Below, piece by piece: positions 51,400 through 60,982 of a DNA stretch of 64,000 bases. How positions within the stretch are numbered: the first letter of the stretch is position 1; the number at the start of each line of letters is the position of its first letter. The stretch is from contig JANQPB010000015.1 of assembly GCA_028285495.1 (NCBI GenBank), forward strand, positions 124,001-188,000, in the 5' to 3' direction. The notes under the pieces are model-generated. The model made no database searches, was not told the DNA's origin, and was given only the letters and a program-made list of their open reading frames with translations. The DNA comes from Acidimicrobiales bacterium (GTDB taxonomy: Bacteria; Actinomycetota; Acidimicrobiia; Acidimicrobiales; SZUA-35). The position numbers were made by a program, and so were the translations under genes.

Positions 51400-53355
51400 C
51401 TAGGCGTAGGCCTCGCCGACCACGTCTTGATCGGCGAGCGCCGACTGCGCTGGATCGAGTGGAAGCCTGATCGTGAACGTCGTACCGACTCCGACCGCCG
51501 AATCGAGTTCGATAGTCCCGCCATGACTTCTGACCACGTTGTACGCCAGCGAGAGGCCTTGGCCGGTTCCCTTGCCAAGCGCCTTCGTCGTGAAGAACTG
51601 TTCGAAGACCTTGTCCCGAATCTCCGGGGCCACTCCGGCCCCGGTGTCCCGGATCTGGATCTCGACGAGCTCGGCCACCGAATCGTAGTGCGAAGTCAAC
51701 GTGATGACGCCGCGTTCGATGCTTCCCGATTCGATGCTCTCGGCGATCGCATGTGAGGCATTCACGACCAGGTTCAGTGCAACTTGCCCAATCTCATCGG
51801 CACGACATTTGACGTGGGGCAGCTTGTCAGCCAGCTGCAGATCGACTTCAGCGAGGTACTTCCATTCGCTCGAAGATACGGTGACGGTGCTCCTGATGAG
51901 ATCGTTGATGTCGACCGGTTGGAGGTCATCGCAACCTGGGTGAGAGAAGTCCTTCATCGCTTGGACTATTCGCTTGACTCGGTCGATTCCATCGACCGAC
52001 TGGTCGAAGGCCTCCGGGATCTCTTGCCGTAGAAAGTCGAAGTCGGCGTCGTCCAGGGCGGCCAGGAAGCGACTGGCGCTTGCGTTCGAGGGTTTGGTGC
52101 AGCCGGCCGCACGCAGTGCCAGCTCAAGTGCGGCAATGATGTCAGTGAAGCTCTCGCGCAGGAACCGCAGATTGTCGCCGATGAACTGAATAGGTGTGTT
52201 GATCTCGTGCGCTATACCCGCCGACAGTCGCCCGATGGCCTCCATCTTCGTCGCGGTGGCGAGCTGCGCCTCTAGCGTGACCCGGGTGGTCGTATCGACA
52301 TCCATCCCGAGTACGCCTGCGACAGAGCCATCGAGATCGAACAGCGGCACTCGACTCCGTTCGATATGGCATGCTTGGCCCGTCGGGCCGAAGGTCGAGG
52401 TCGGCACCGAGAGGGCAGGCTCCCCAGTATCCACGACGCCGATGGCCAGGTCGGTTCCCGGCCCCTGAACCGTCGCTCCGATCTCCGCCGCGATTCCTTC
52501 CTCGTTGCACCACGACAGGTACTCGCCGTTTGCACCGAGCAATCGGTGACTTCGATCTGTCCAGTGCACGGCGGCGGGGATCGTCTCGACGACCTGGGCC
52601 AGGAGGCGCTCCTCTTGCTGCACCTTCGACAGGGCCAGCCGGAGTCGCTCGGCCGTCGCTCGGTTCTCGTCGACGAGTTGAGCTTTCGCTGTGGCCGTCT
52701 GGCGAGTCGTCGCCGCGAGCGCTCCGCCAGCCGGGATGGCGGCGAGCACGAGCACAGCCAGTTCTGCCATCCCCGAAGCGCGAAGCAGAACCATCGCCGT
52801 GGGAAGGGCCAGTGCCAGCTGCCAGGCCCAGAACACACTCGGGATGAGCGCCCCGAATGAGCAATTCGCGGCCAGCATCGCCACCAGGACCGCCACAACG
52901 GCGGCCCTGGCCTCTGGCGCGTCCGGCCAAGCAAGAAGGCCGACACTCGACCACGCCAGACCGCTGGCAACCATCACGGCCGACAGACGTCGCGTGCTCT
53001 GGGCCTGCGACCATTGGCCACTCGCGACTGCCCTCAACAGGAGCCACACAGTCGCCGAGACGGCCAACACCAACGAAGCCCAGAGCCCGACTCGCTCGCT
53101 GGCGACCTCACCCCAGAGAGCTGCCGACACCGAGACGACCCCAAAAGGGGCCAACAGAGTGGCGGTCCTCAGCATCTTGACCCCAGACGCAAAGACCATC
53201 TCCCGTTGAGAATCGCTCGCGGCCGAGCCATCACTCTGTCTGCGAGCCACCGCGATGTCGCGACGCCTTCGCTGCAACCGTTGACGAAGGCGTCCGGCTG
53301 GCTCCGCCCGGATGTCCTGTCCTGGTCCGGAGGGCGGCGTCGCGACCATTCTCAT
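51400..53355 (-). CDS. Membrane sensor histidine kinase with a PAS domain
   Basis: 651 residues. A basic cytosolic start, six to seven membrane helices (about 60-205), a coiled segment (ENRATAERLRLALSKVQQEERLL), one PAS/PAC domain (VVETIPAAVHWTDRSHRLLGANGEYL), then a phosphoacceptor region with His in LSAGIAHEINTPIQFIGDNLRFL, and a HATPase with N-box NLVVNASHAI, G1 DTGAGV and TTKALGKGTGQGLSL. No response regulator is adjacent; the orphan receiver at 58.3 kb is a possible partner. Confidence 0.88.
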   Translation of the reverse strand: MRMVATPPSGPGQDIRAEPAGRLRQRLQRRRRDIAVARRQSDGSAASDSQREMVFASGVKMLRTATLLAPFGVVSVSAALWGEVASERVGLWASLVLAVSATVWLLLRAVASGQWSQAQSTRRLSAVMVASGLAWSSVGLLAWPDAPEARAAVVAVLVAMLAANCSFGALIPSVFWAWQLALALPTAMVLLRASGMAELAVLVLAAIPAGGALAATTRQTATAKAQLVDENRATAERLRLALSKVQQEERLLAQVVETIPAAVHWTDRSHRLLGANGEYLSWCNEEGIAAEIGATVQGPGTDLAIGVVDTGEPALSVPTSTFGPTGQACHIERSRVPLFDLDGSVAGVLGMDVDTTTRVTLEAQLATATKMEAIGRLSAGIAHEINTPIQFIGDNLRFLRESFTDIIAALELALRAAGCTKPSNASASRFLAALDDADFDFLRQEIPEAFDQSVDGIDRVKRIVQAMKDFSHPGCDDLQPVDINDLIRSTVTVSSSEWKYLAEVDLQLADKLPHVKCRADEIGQVALNLVVNASHAIAESIESGSIERGVITLTSHYDSVAELVEIQIRDTGAGVAPEIRDKVFEQFFTTKALGKGTGQGLSLAYNVVRSHGGTIELDSAVGVGTTFTIRLPLDPAQSALADQDVVGEAYA

Positions 53356-53575
53356 GTTGTCGGCCGGAAGATGCGCGAATCAACCGAGACCGACTGGTTC
53401 GGATCGCCGACGGAGTGGAACAGGCCGGGCTACCGGACCAGGCGAGTCCCCTGCCTGCAATGGCCGAACGAGCTCGACTCCATCCACGGCGCGGAGCTGA
53501 GGCGCCGCAGTGGATCGGCGGCACCGACTTCCGTTGGCCGGGGGCTTCGAGCTACCGAGCCGGCGCTGGCATGGG

Positions 53576-54349
53576 TCAGCGCCCGGAGACCCGGCGCCAG
53601 ATCGGCTCGGGGAGGTTCCGGAGGATTGCGAACACCCAGCGCAGCACCGGCGGACTCCAAACGACGGCGCGCCCTGCGGCGACTGCGGCTGCGACATCGG
53701 CGGCCACCGACGCGGGGTCGGTGGCGAACGGGGCCGGCGGCAGTCCATCGGTCATCGCCGAGTGGACGAACCCGGGCCTCACGATGAGGAGATCCACACC
53801 GGCCCCGGCCAATCGTTGCTGCATCGCCCGGCAGAAGGCGTCGAGTCCGGCCTTCGACGCGCCGTAGGTGGCAAGGCCGCCCCGGACCCGCAGCCCGGCC
53901 ACCGAAGACAACACGACGAGGCGCCCGTGGCCCTGTGCCTCGAACCGATCGATCGCCTCCATCACCGCCTCGACCGCAGCGACGAGGTTGATGCCCAGCA
54001 GCTCCGTGGCGCGATGGGCCAACCGGTTGTGCTCGTCGGTTCCCAGCACGCCGGCCGCCACGACGATGAGGTCGACGTCACCGTCGGCCGAAGCGGCGGC
54101 GATCGCCTTGGCCGCTGCGCCCGGTTGGGTCGCGTCGTAGTCGACGGTGGCGACCTGCGCTGTCCCCGCAGCGTCGTCCTGTGGGCGGCGGGCATCGAAC
54201 CGCTCGGCCATGTCACCCGGCCGCCGCCCGGCCAGGACGACCTGCTGGACGCCGCCGTCTTCGACGAAGCGGGCGGCGATCGCCTGCCCGATGTCACTAC
54301 CACCGCCGAGCACCAGGATCCGTCCTGGCGCACCGAGCGAGTTGGTCAT
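53576..54349 (-). CDS. dprE2: Decaprenyl-phosphoryl-2-keto-erythro-pentose reductase (DprE2-like)
   Basis: 257 residues from ATG 54349. Short-chain dehydrogenase: cofactor loop LGGGSDIGQAIAARF, VVAAGVLG, Ser in VLSSVAG and the YGASK active site. With DprE1 it completes the epimerisation of polyprenyl-phosphoryl-ribose to arabinose, the arabinose donor for cell-wall polymers. Its start overlaps the DprE1 stop. Last gene of the operon. Confidence 0.88.
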   Translation of the reverse strand: MTNSLGAPGRILVLGGGSDIGQAIAARFVEDGGVQQVVLAGRRPGDMAERFDARRPQDDAAGTAQVATVDYDATQPGAAAKAIAAASADGDVDLIVVAAGVLGTDEHNRLAHRATELLGINLVAAVEAVMEAIDRFEAQGHGRLVVLSSVAGLRVRGGLATYGASKAGLDAFCRAMQQRLAGAGVDLLIVRPGFVHSAMTDGLPPAPFATDPASVAADVAAAVAAGRAVVWSPPVLRWVFAILRNLPEPIWRRVSGR

Positions 54350-55722
54350 GTTGGACCTCCCGTTCGCAACCCGAGTCGCCTGGCGAGATCGGACTGGAAC
54401 CGGCCCTGCGGGTCGAGCTTGTCGACCGCCCGCCGCCACTCGCCGAGGCGCGGGTACATCCGGGCCACCGCCGGGATGCTGGTCCTGCCGTCCTTGGCCA
54501 GGTAGATTCGGCCGCCGGCCTCGACGACGATCCGATCGAGCCGGTCGAGTGTGGCGGCCAGACGTGGCACGGCGGTCGGCACGTCGACCGCCAGCGTCCA
54601 TCCGGGGCAGGGGAACCCGAGCATGGCCGGACTCGCCGACCCGAACCGCTTGACGACGGTCAGCGCCGAGGTGGCTCCGCCAGCGCTGAGCGCGTCGAGC
54701 TGGGCGAGGACGTCGTCCGGGGCCGGGACCACGCTCTGGTACTGGACGAACCCGCGCCGGCCGTACAGCCGATTCCATCGGCCGAGCCCGTCGAGCGGAT
54801 GGAAGAACGCGCCTATCGACGTCGGAACCTCCGTCGCCCGGCGGGGCACCTTGTGGTACCAGAGGCGGTTGAACCAGCGGATGGTGGCCGGGCGGATCAG
54901 CGCCGGCCCCCGTCCAACGGTCGGGGGCACCGGGATCGGAGACCCCGGCGCATAGGCCATCTCGCCAGAGCCACGGGCGGCGTCGGCGGCATCGAGGTGG
55001 TCACCGCCGGACACGACGCCGCGGCCCCGTCGCGAGCCGGTGGCGCTCGTGTCGACCCAGGCGACGGCGTAGCGGTGCCCGTCCTCGGCTTCGGCCAGCG
55101 CCGCAAGTGTCGCGTCGAAGTCACCGGTCCTGGTGGTCGTGACGGCCAGCTGGTCCGACCGGATGGGGATCGTGTCGAACGTCGCCGACAGGATGATCCC
55201 GCTGAGCCCCATCCCGCCGACGGTCGCCCAGAACTCGCTTGGCGTGGCCACCGGATCGAGGTGTCGCCGATCCCCGTGCCCGTCCACCAGCTCGATGGCG
55301 GTGAGGTGCTCGCCCCACGATCCGTCGCGATGGTGGTTCTTGCCGTGGACGTCGGCGGCCACGCACCCGCCGATGGTGGCCAGCCTGGTTCCTGGGGTCA
55401 CCGGCACGAACCGGCCATGGGGCACGAGGACCGACAGCACCTGCTCGATCGTCGCTCCGGCCGACGCCGTGGCGCGACCGGTCGTCGGGTCGATCGTGAT
55501 GGTCGGCTCGGGCTGGGTCACGAGGGCGCCGCCACCGTTCTGGGCTGCGTCGTTGTAGCTCCGGCCGGCGCCTCGGGCCAGGACACCACGGCCGGCGGCC
55601 CCGACGACGGCCTCGACGACCTCGACCGGCCGCCGCGCCTCGACCCGCACTGCACGAGAGGAGGTCGAGCGGCCCCAACCGCCGAACGAGGTCCGCGCCG
55701 CCCTACCGCCGTCGACGCTCAC
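54346..55722 (-). CDS. dprE1: Decaprenylphosphoryl-beta-D-ribose 2'-oxidase (DprE1-like)
   Basis: 458 residues from GTG 55722 (overlaps the UbiA stop). FAD-linked oxidase: FGGWGRSTSS, ARGAGRSYNDAAQ, TPGTRLATIGGCVAADVHGKNHHRDG and the C-terminal GGRIYLAKDGRT with the catalytic Lys. At the position of mycobacterial Cys387, the covalent target of benzothiazinones, this protein has Ala (PGWTLAVDV versus NICVDF), so covalent inhibition should not occur. The upstream in-frame extension overlaps UbiA and the phosphatase and is not coding. Confidence 0.92.
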   Translation of the reverse strand: MSVDGGRAARTSFGGWGRSTSSRAVRVEARRPVEVVEAVVGAAGRGVLARGAGRSYNDAAQNGGGALVTQPEPTITIDPTTGRATASAGATIEQVLSVLVPHGRFVPVTPGTRLATIGGCVAADVHGKNHHRDGSWGEHLTAIELVDGHGDRRHLDPVATPSEFWATVGGMGLSGIILSATFDTIPIRSDQLAVTTTRTGDFDATLAALAEAEDGHRYAVAWVDTSATGSRRGRGVVSGGDHLDAADAARGSGEMAYAPGSPIPVPPTVGRGPALIRPATIRWFNRLWYHKVPRRATEVPTSIGAFFHPLDGLGRWNRLYGRRGFVQYQSVVPAPDDVLAQLDALSAGGATSALTVVKRFGSASPAMLGFPCPGWTLAVDVPTAVPRLAATLDRLDRIVVEAGGRIYLAKDGRTSIPAVARMYPRLGEWRRAVDKLDPQGRFQSDLARRLGLRTGGPT

Positions 55723-56666
55723 AGGCCTCGGACGCCGACCACGAACAGGACCAGCCACAGCACGCCGGCGATCTGGCTGAAGCGGTCGGTGTAGAGCAGG
55801 GTCTCCGGACGGTCGACGAGCCCCCGGTCCGCCTGGAGGGCGAAACGGAGCACGATCAGCACCACGGGGAGCAGCGACAGCTGGACGATGCCGGGGAGCT
55901 CGGCCGGGAGCGCGGCCCCCGAGATCGACCAGATGCAATAGACGGCGAGGAAGAAGGCGATGGCGAGCGTCTGCGTCTGGGACAGGAACCGCTCGGAGTA
56001 CTCGTCGAGGACGGCCCGGTGACCTCCTGCCCGATCGCCGAGCCGGCGGATCTCGGACAGCCGCTTCGACGTGACGACGAACAGCGCGGCGCTGCTGATG
56101 ACCAGCATGAACCAGGGGGTGACCGCCAACCCGACGGCGGCGATGCCGGACAGGGCCCGCAGCGGGAACCCGGCCGCCACCATCAGCAGCTCGACGATCG
56201 GGACCGTCTTGGCCCAGGTCGAGTAGTTCGCAGTGATCGTCAGGTAGGTGGCGAGGAGCGCCGCCACCGACGGCGACACGGCGAGCCCGGCCGCCAGGCC
56301 GACCAGGGCGGTCGCGGCCGCGATCGCCAGGCCGGTGCGGGCTCCGATCGCTCCCGAGGCCAACGGCCGGTGCCGCTTCTCGGGGTGGAGCCGGTCGGCG
56401 GCCCGATCGTTCAGGTCGTTGATGATGTACGCCGCGCTGCTGACGAGGCACCAGCAGCCCAGGGTGATGGCCAGCGCCACCGCACCCTCCCGAGGGGTGG
56501 CCGCGTTGTCGCCGGTGAGGGCCGTGGCCGCCAGCGGACCAGCGAGAACGAGTCCGTTCTTCGGCCACTGGTTGATCCGCAGCAATGCCGGCACGGCGCG
56601 GATCGCGAGGCGTGGCGCTCTCCCGGCCCCCAACCCCTCGACGAGATCGACCGGCTGGTAGGTCAT
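55719..56666 (-). CDS. Decaprenyl-phosphate phosphoribosyltransferase (UbiA family)
   Basis: 315 residues, about eight helices. Metal/diphosphate motif NDLNDRAADRLHPEKRHRPLA and the second Asp-rich motif near KRLSEIRRLGDRAGGHRAVLDEYS identify the Rv3806c-type enzyme that joins PRPP to polyprenyl phosphate. N-terminal RINQWPKNGLVLAGPL is the family's entry helix. Coupled by overlapping start/stop to the phosphatase before and DprE1 after. Confidence 0.92.
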   Translation of the reverse strand: MTYQPVDLVEGLGAGRAPRLAIRAVPALLRINQWPKNGLVLAGPLAATALTGDNAATPREGAVALAITLGCWCLVSSAAYIINDLNDRAADRLHPEKRHRPLASGAIGARTGLAIAAATALVGLAAGLAVSPSVAALLATYLTITANYSTWAKTVPIVELLMVAAGFPLRALSGIAAVGLAVTPWFMLVISSAALFVVTSKRLSEIRRLGDRAGGHRAVLDEYSERFLSQTQTLAIAFFLAVYCIWSISGAALPAELPGIVQLSLLPVVLIVLRFALQADRGLVDRPETLLYTDRFSQIAGVLWLVLFVVGVRGL

Positions 56667-57271
56667 CGGCGGGGCCCGACCCGGTGTGGGGTGGCGGCAA
56701 AGCGGAGCATGGCGTCGTCGCCGGAGCTGTCGCCGTAGGCGGTGAGGTGGCGTCCATCGACGCCGAGGGCCTGGAGCCGGAGCACCTTCTCGTCACCGCG
56801 GCAGTTCGGGCCGTCGAACCGCCCGGTGAATCGCCCGTCGTCGAAGTGGAGCCGGGTGCACGCCACCTCGACCCCGAGGGCGTCGGCGATCGGGTCGAGG
56901 TAGCAGTCGATGCTGGCCGACACGATGACGACCCGGTGGCCGTCGGCGACATGGCGGTCGAAGGTGGCGAAGACGTCCTCCCGCGGTGCGTCCGACGCCA
57001 GCAACTCGGCTGCGAACTGCTCGCCGGCACGCCGCAGCTGGTGCTCGGACCAACCGCGGTAGCAGGCCCCCAGGATGCGTTCCTTCAGCCCACCCCGGTC
57101 CAACCGGCGGTCCATCCGCGCCGCCCCGACGCCTCGAACGAGGCCGGCCGCGATGGCCGGGCCGGCGAGCGTCTTCCGGAGGAATCGGTACAGGCTGTCG
57201 CCGGCGATCAGAGTGCCGTCGAAGTCGAAGGCCGCCACCGGCGTGTCGGTCGTGGTGTCCGGTCGGGTCAC
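56663..57271 (-). CDS. HAD-IB phosphatase of the arabinose-donor operon
   Basis: 202 residues. Motif I FDFDGTLIAGDSL, motif II VVIVSASID and motif IV AYGDSSGDDAMLRFA: phosphoserine-phosphatase-like HAD subfamily IB. In mycobacteria the 5-phosphate of decaprenyl-phosphoryl-phosphoribose is thought to be removed by a PAP2-type enzyme (Rv3807c). Here a HAD enzyme occupies the slot, so it is the likely functional replacement; inferred from operon position. Confidence 0.88.
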   Translation of the reverse strand: MTRPDTTTDTPVAAFDFDGTLIAGDSLYRFLRKTLAGPAIAAGLVRGVGAARMDRRLDRGGLKERILGACYRGWSEHQLRRAGEQFAAELLASDAPREDVFATFDRHVADGHRVVIVSASIDCYLDPIADALGVEVACTRLHFDDGRFTGRFDGPNCRGDEKVLRLQALGVDGRHLTAYGDSSGDDAMLRFAATPHRVGPRR

Positions 57272-57570
57272 GACGGCTCCAGAACCAACGTATCGATGAG
57301 GTCGGGACCGGCGTCTCGAGCGGCGAGAACGATGCCGATCGGCGTCGGGTTCGGCAGTTGGGGCGGGACGACGTGGGACGACAGGTCGGCCGCCCAGACC
57401 CGGTCAGCGGACGAGGCGCTGGTCGCATGAAGGTGATTGAGGTGGATGCCGAGGACAACAATGACAATGAATGTCGCGCCGGCGACCGCCACCAAGCGGC
57501 ATGTCGCATGGCCCAGATCCTCGCCGATATCGACGATTTCTGGCTTCGGAGGTGCGGCGGTTTCCTCCAT
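57268..57570 (-). CDS. Small single-pass membrane protein, operon leader
   Basis: 100 residues from ATG 57570. Cytosolic acidic start (EETAAPPKPEIVDIGEDLGH), one helix (LVAVAGATFIVIVVLGIHL) and a 50-residue external tail. No family known. Its stop overlaps the HAD gene start (ATGA), making it the first gene of the five-gene operon. Confidence 0.65.
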   Translation of the reverse strand: MEETAAPPKPEIVDIGEDLGHATCRLVAVAGATFIVIVVLGIHLNHLHATSASSADRVWAADLSSHVVPPQLPNPTPIGIVLAARDAGPDLIDTLVLEPS

Positions 57571-57699
57571 GAGACTTCAGACCATAGTGCCCCCGTCGGG
57601 TCAGTTGGTGGTTGAGCGGCCCGGTGGTGAACCCTGCGTTCCTTCCACAGACCACGAAGACACCACCACCGTGATCACCTCTGCCGGCATCGTCTACCA

Positions 57700-58240
57700 G
57701 CGACGCGTTCTTTGCCCGATCTCGCTGAACAACTCGGCAACGTCTCCGACGCCTGCCGGCTGATGGGGACCCCCCCGGACCGCCACTGCCAATGGTGCAG
57801 ACCGGCCGACGAGCACGAGCCGGAACCGCTGATGCCCAAGGACCGGCGCCGAGCTCGACAACCGAACGAGGATCGCTGACCTTTGTGGTGGCCGTGGTTG
57901 GAGCAACGATCGGGTGCCGCCAGGACGCCCACCGCCTCGATGAAGCTCGGCTACACGATCTCCGAGGGCAGGCTGCAACGGATCCAGAACGGCCACGGCT
58001 CGGGGCACCAGCGTCACCCGAGCAGCCCGAGCCGAAGCCCTGGAGGCGATGGCCGGTCTGGTCACCGAACCCACCAGCGAGCCGTTCGGGCTCGGCCACT
58101 GGGGCAGAGGTGCGTTGAGCCGGGGGCTTGCCCACCTGGGTAGACCCGCCATGAGCTCGCCCCCACGTCGGTGGCCCGGTTCGGGAAGCGCTGGCCATTC
58201 CACGAGGGGCGCCGGCTTCGGCCCTCGCGGACCGTGACGA
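57700..58240 (+). pseudogene. N-terminal remnant of an IS481-type transposase
   Basis: One frame reads DLAEQLGNVSDACRLMG, then PADEHEPEPLMPKDRRRAR and a stop. Shifted frames continue GCRQDAHRLDEARLHD and AGLVTEPTSEPFGLGHW. This is the helix-turn-helix and start of the integrase core of a leucine-zipper type IS481/IS3-like transposase, with several frameshifts and no C-terminal half. Confidence 0.7.
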
Positions 58241-58312
58241 CACCCACGTCCGCCGAGGAACCGGCAGACAGCGTCGCCAGACGACTGCTCGCACGTCATC
58301 GCGAGCGACTGA

Positions 58313-58771
58313 CTACAGATCGACCAACCCATTGAAGAGCTCGACGACGTCGTCGACCTTCGCACACCGCGGATGGGTTCTCGCAGCCAGTAGCTCGATG
58401 CGTTCTCGGATCTCACAGTCTTCCGGGCTGGGGGTCAGTACCAGGACATGCACTTCTCGGAACTCCGTGTAGCTCCGGAGCACCCTGAGGACCGTCAAGC
58501 TATCCAGCTCGGGTCTCTTGAGGTCCAGCAGTACTGCGGCCGGTATCGACCTCGACGATCTTCTGGACAGGTGCATGCAGTGGAGGAAATCGGCACCTGA
58601 GACGAAGGTCAGAAGCTCGTGGAGCTTGGCGGCCGACGATTCGACAAAGCCCTGCCTCGCTCGATCAGTCTCTCCGTCTCGATCACTGACAAAAGCGATG
58701 GGCCTCGTTGCCTTCGAGCTAGATCCCACTGGGCACCCCTCGTCGAGCCCGACCCTCAGCCGCCGACGCAT
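58313..58771 (-). CDS. Single-domain response-regulator receiver
   Basis: About 152 residues from ATG 58771 (58825 also possible). Receiver pattern: PIAFVSDRDGETDR, phospho-Asp in AAVLLDLKRPELDS, the Thr/Ser switch in HVLVLTPSPED, but the usual late Lys-Pro is replaced by PRCAKVDD. Similar to stand-alone receivers that take input from hybrid or orphan kinases. No output domain. The kinase at 51.4-53.4 kb is the only one in the window. Confidence 0.7.
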   Translation of the reverse strand: MRRRLRVGLDEGCPVGSSSKATRPIAFVSDRDGETDRARQGFVESSAAKLHELLTFVSGADFLHCMHLSRRSSRSIPAAVLLDLKRPELDSLTVLRVLRSYTEFREVHVLVLTPSPEDCEIRERIELLAARTHPRCAKVDDVVELFNGLVDL

Positions 58772-58849
58772 CAACTCACAAAGACAAGCACATCCAGTGC
58801 GGCTCGTGCTGTCTAAACGTACCACCGGTTCGAGATGTATGCGTCACCG

Positions 58850-59940
58850 TACTGCCAGACGATCTCCGAATCAATGACCACCCCGCCAGTCGGACATGTT
58901 GGACATATTGATGCAACGTTCGCGGCACGCGTTTGCGGTTCCCAATGTGGCTGCAGGCACCTCCGGGCATCGCCGGGCTCGAGCCTTGCCCGTGGCTTTC
59001 AACGTGCCGCACGCCAGACAGCCATCTTGATCGGCTGCCCAATCCCCGCTGAAGTGCCTTGCTCACTGGCCACCTCGACATCGAGGCGACTTCGCCGCAG
59101 CGGTCATCGAACGGCCCCCGACTGTCACGACCAAGCAGTCTCATCTCGAGATGGGGTAGCAATCGATCTCACGGTTCGCGGGAGTAGACGAGAACACCAT
59201 TCGGGGGGATTCAGACGTCTCGACTCCCTCGTGATCTGGGTGTGTTCGGAGGTACTCGGATCGCAACGGAACCCACTTCTTGGACAGGGCGAGACGCTTG
59301 TCCTTGTCCAATCTTGTCTTGGGGCGTCCCGTCCACCCTTCCTCCTTCTCGTGAACGCACTCGTGAGCGAGCTTGGGAGTGGCCGATGTCCTTCTGGTGC
59401 CATTCCTTGCAGGCGACGAGCGCTTGAGGCCCCGCATAGGTAGCTCGAGTTGCGTTTCGGTAGCCTTGACGCTCATGATGCTGGTCGCTACAATTTGACG
59501 TGTCCAGGTTGCCATGGTTATCTGGACGGCCGCCGCCGGGTGTTGAGGGCAGTGGCTCCCTTATGTCCCTACCGTAAGGTCCAGGTCTGAGACCATTGTC
59601 TCGCGGGACCACTGCCCTCGGGCTCGGGCGAGGTGTCTGACAAGCATGTGGTGGGCGCAGAATTTCCTGCCGCAGCTTTGCGAAGGTACCGGTATGCACT
59701 GCGAGCCGAATGGTGCTTGTTCGTGGCATGAATGCCATGAGGTCGGCCGTGTCAACCGGGTCCGAAGCCCGGCAAACTCGACACCTGTCACGAGAGCCAT
59801 CATGGCCGTCGCGACGATCCACCCCCAAGAGGTGGCCCTGGCGAAGAGTCCCGCCGGCACAAGCCCCTTGGCGCGATGGGGTTTGGGCAGGTTCCACCAT
59901 GAGGTGAGCTACCGGCGTGAGGCCCTGCGCACCGCCCGAC
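58850..59940. other. Gene-poor interval, decayed sequence
   Basis: Several open frames of 90-200 codons overlap on both strands, but none shows a recognisable domain. The best candidate is a basic minus-strand frame ending at 59145 (about 110 residues, MSVKATETQLELPMRG), and next a 99-residue frame at 59561-59860 with one membrane segment (WIVATAMMALVTGVEFAGL) and Cys/His-rich tail. Neither has a clear ribosome site. Lower GC than the chromosome. Confidence 0.35.
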
Positions 59941-59989
59941 GTTCACACCGACGAGATCACGTCGATGGCTCTCGAGGACTGATCGAATC

Positions 59990-60670
59990 GAAGCTGACGA
60001 GGCCATCGGTACCGAGCGGTGGGAACGCTCGTCGCAGCAGTTGACGCATCGCAGCGGTCACCGGCCACAGGTCCCTTCCCGAAGGCGGGTGATCTGGAGC
60101 TGGGGATCCCGAAGTCTCGGCGAGGCTCGTTCTCCGCGGAGATCCTCGAACCCCGCCGCCGCAGCGACCAAGCCCTGTGTGCGGTCATACTGGAGGCCTG
60201 CGTCAAGGGCGTCTCCACAAGGGCCGCTGACAACCTGGTGACGGCGATGGGGATCGATACCGGGATCTCGAAGTCCGAGGTGTCGAGGATCTGTGCCGGC
60301 CTTGACGAGAGGGCCGAGGCCTTCCGGGGTCGGGCTCTGGGTCACATCGCCTTCCCGGACGTCGACGTGGATGCCACCTACGTGAGTGTCCGAGACGACG
60401 ACTTGGGCCAGGTCGTCTTGAGCCTGGTCATCGCCACCGGCATCGCCGCCAGCGAGGCGAGGCGTCGTCGGTGTCCGTCTCGTGATCTCCGACGCCCTCG
60501 AGGGATCGAAATCGGCCATCCGCCGTTGCTTCCAAGGGGCGTCGTGGCGGCGGCGCCGGTTCACGACGCCCGGAACCTGCTGTCCGAGGCGCACCAACTG
60601 GACGACCTGCTGTCAGGAGTGGTGCGACCTCTCGGCGGCGGGTCGGACCCTGGGCCCGAGCAATGCCTCA
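59990..60670 (+). pseudogene. IS256-family transposase remnant with multiple frameshifts
   Basis: Three frames in order give EAIGTERWERSSQQLTHR, then GDLELGIPKSRRGSF, LEPRRRSDQALCAVILEA, GISKSEVSRICAGLDERA and FPDVDVDATYVSV, then LVISDALEGSKSAIRRCFQG. These are the central and DDE-core regions of a mutator-type transposase. N- and C-termini are lost. Confidence 0.85.
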
Positions 60671-60982
60671 GGCAGAGATGGGTACGACTCGGGGTTGGAC
60701 CTGCTTAGGCTCGTTCGGATCGACCGGCTTCTCCACCGCCGGAGGTGGCGGTGTTGGCCTGTCCGCAAGCTGGACTTGATAGTAGGTCTTGAACGAGATA
60801 CCAACTTCTCGCATTTCAAAGACTCGAGAACTGTTGTCGCCGCGCTGATTCATCAAGAATTCTGCGTATGTCCTGGCCTCTTCAAGGCTGGCAGTTACAA
60901 CGTGTTGAAGTCCGGCGTCCACACCGTGAATGAGCAAGTGCGGCGTCGCCGCATCGAGGTGATCGTGGCCTATCGACTTCAT
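60668..60982 (-). CDS. Hypothetical protein
   Basis: 104 residues from ATG 60982. Begins MKSIGHDHLDAATPHLLIHG, with a helical centre (SLEEARTYAEFLMNQRGDN) and a Pro-rich tail (RPTPPPPAVEKPVDPNEPKQ). No family recognised. It abuts the transposase remnant, so its 3' end may have been altered by insertion. Confidence 0.45.
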   Translation of the reverse strand: MKSIGHDHLDAATPHLLIHGVDAGLQHVVTASLEEARTYAEFLMNQRGDNSSRVFEMREVGISFKTYYQVQLADRPTPPPPAVEKPVDPNEPKQVQPRVVPISA

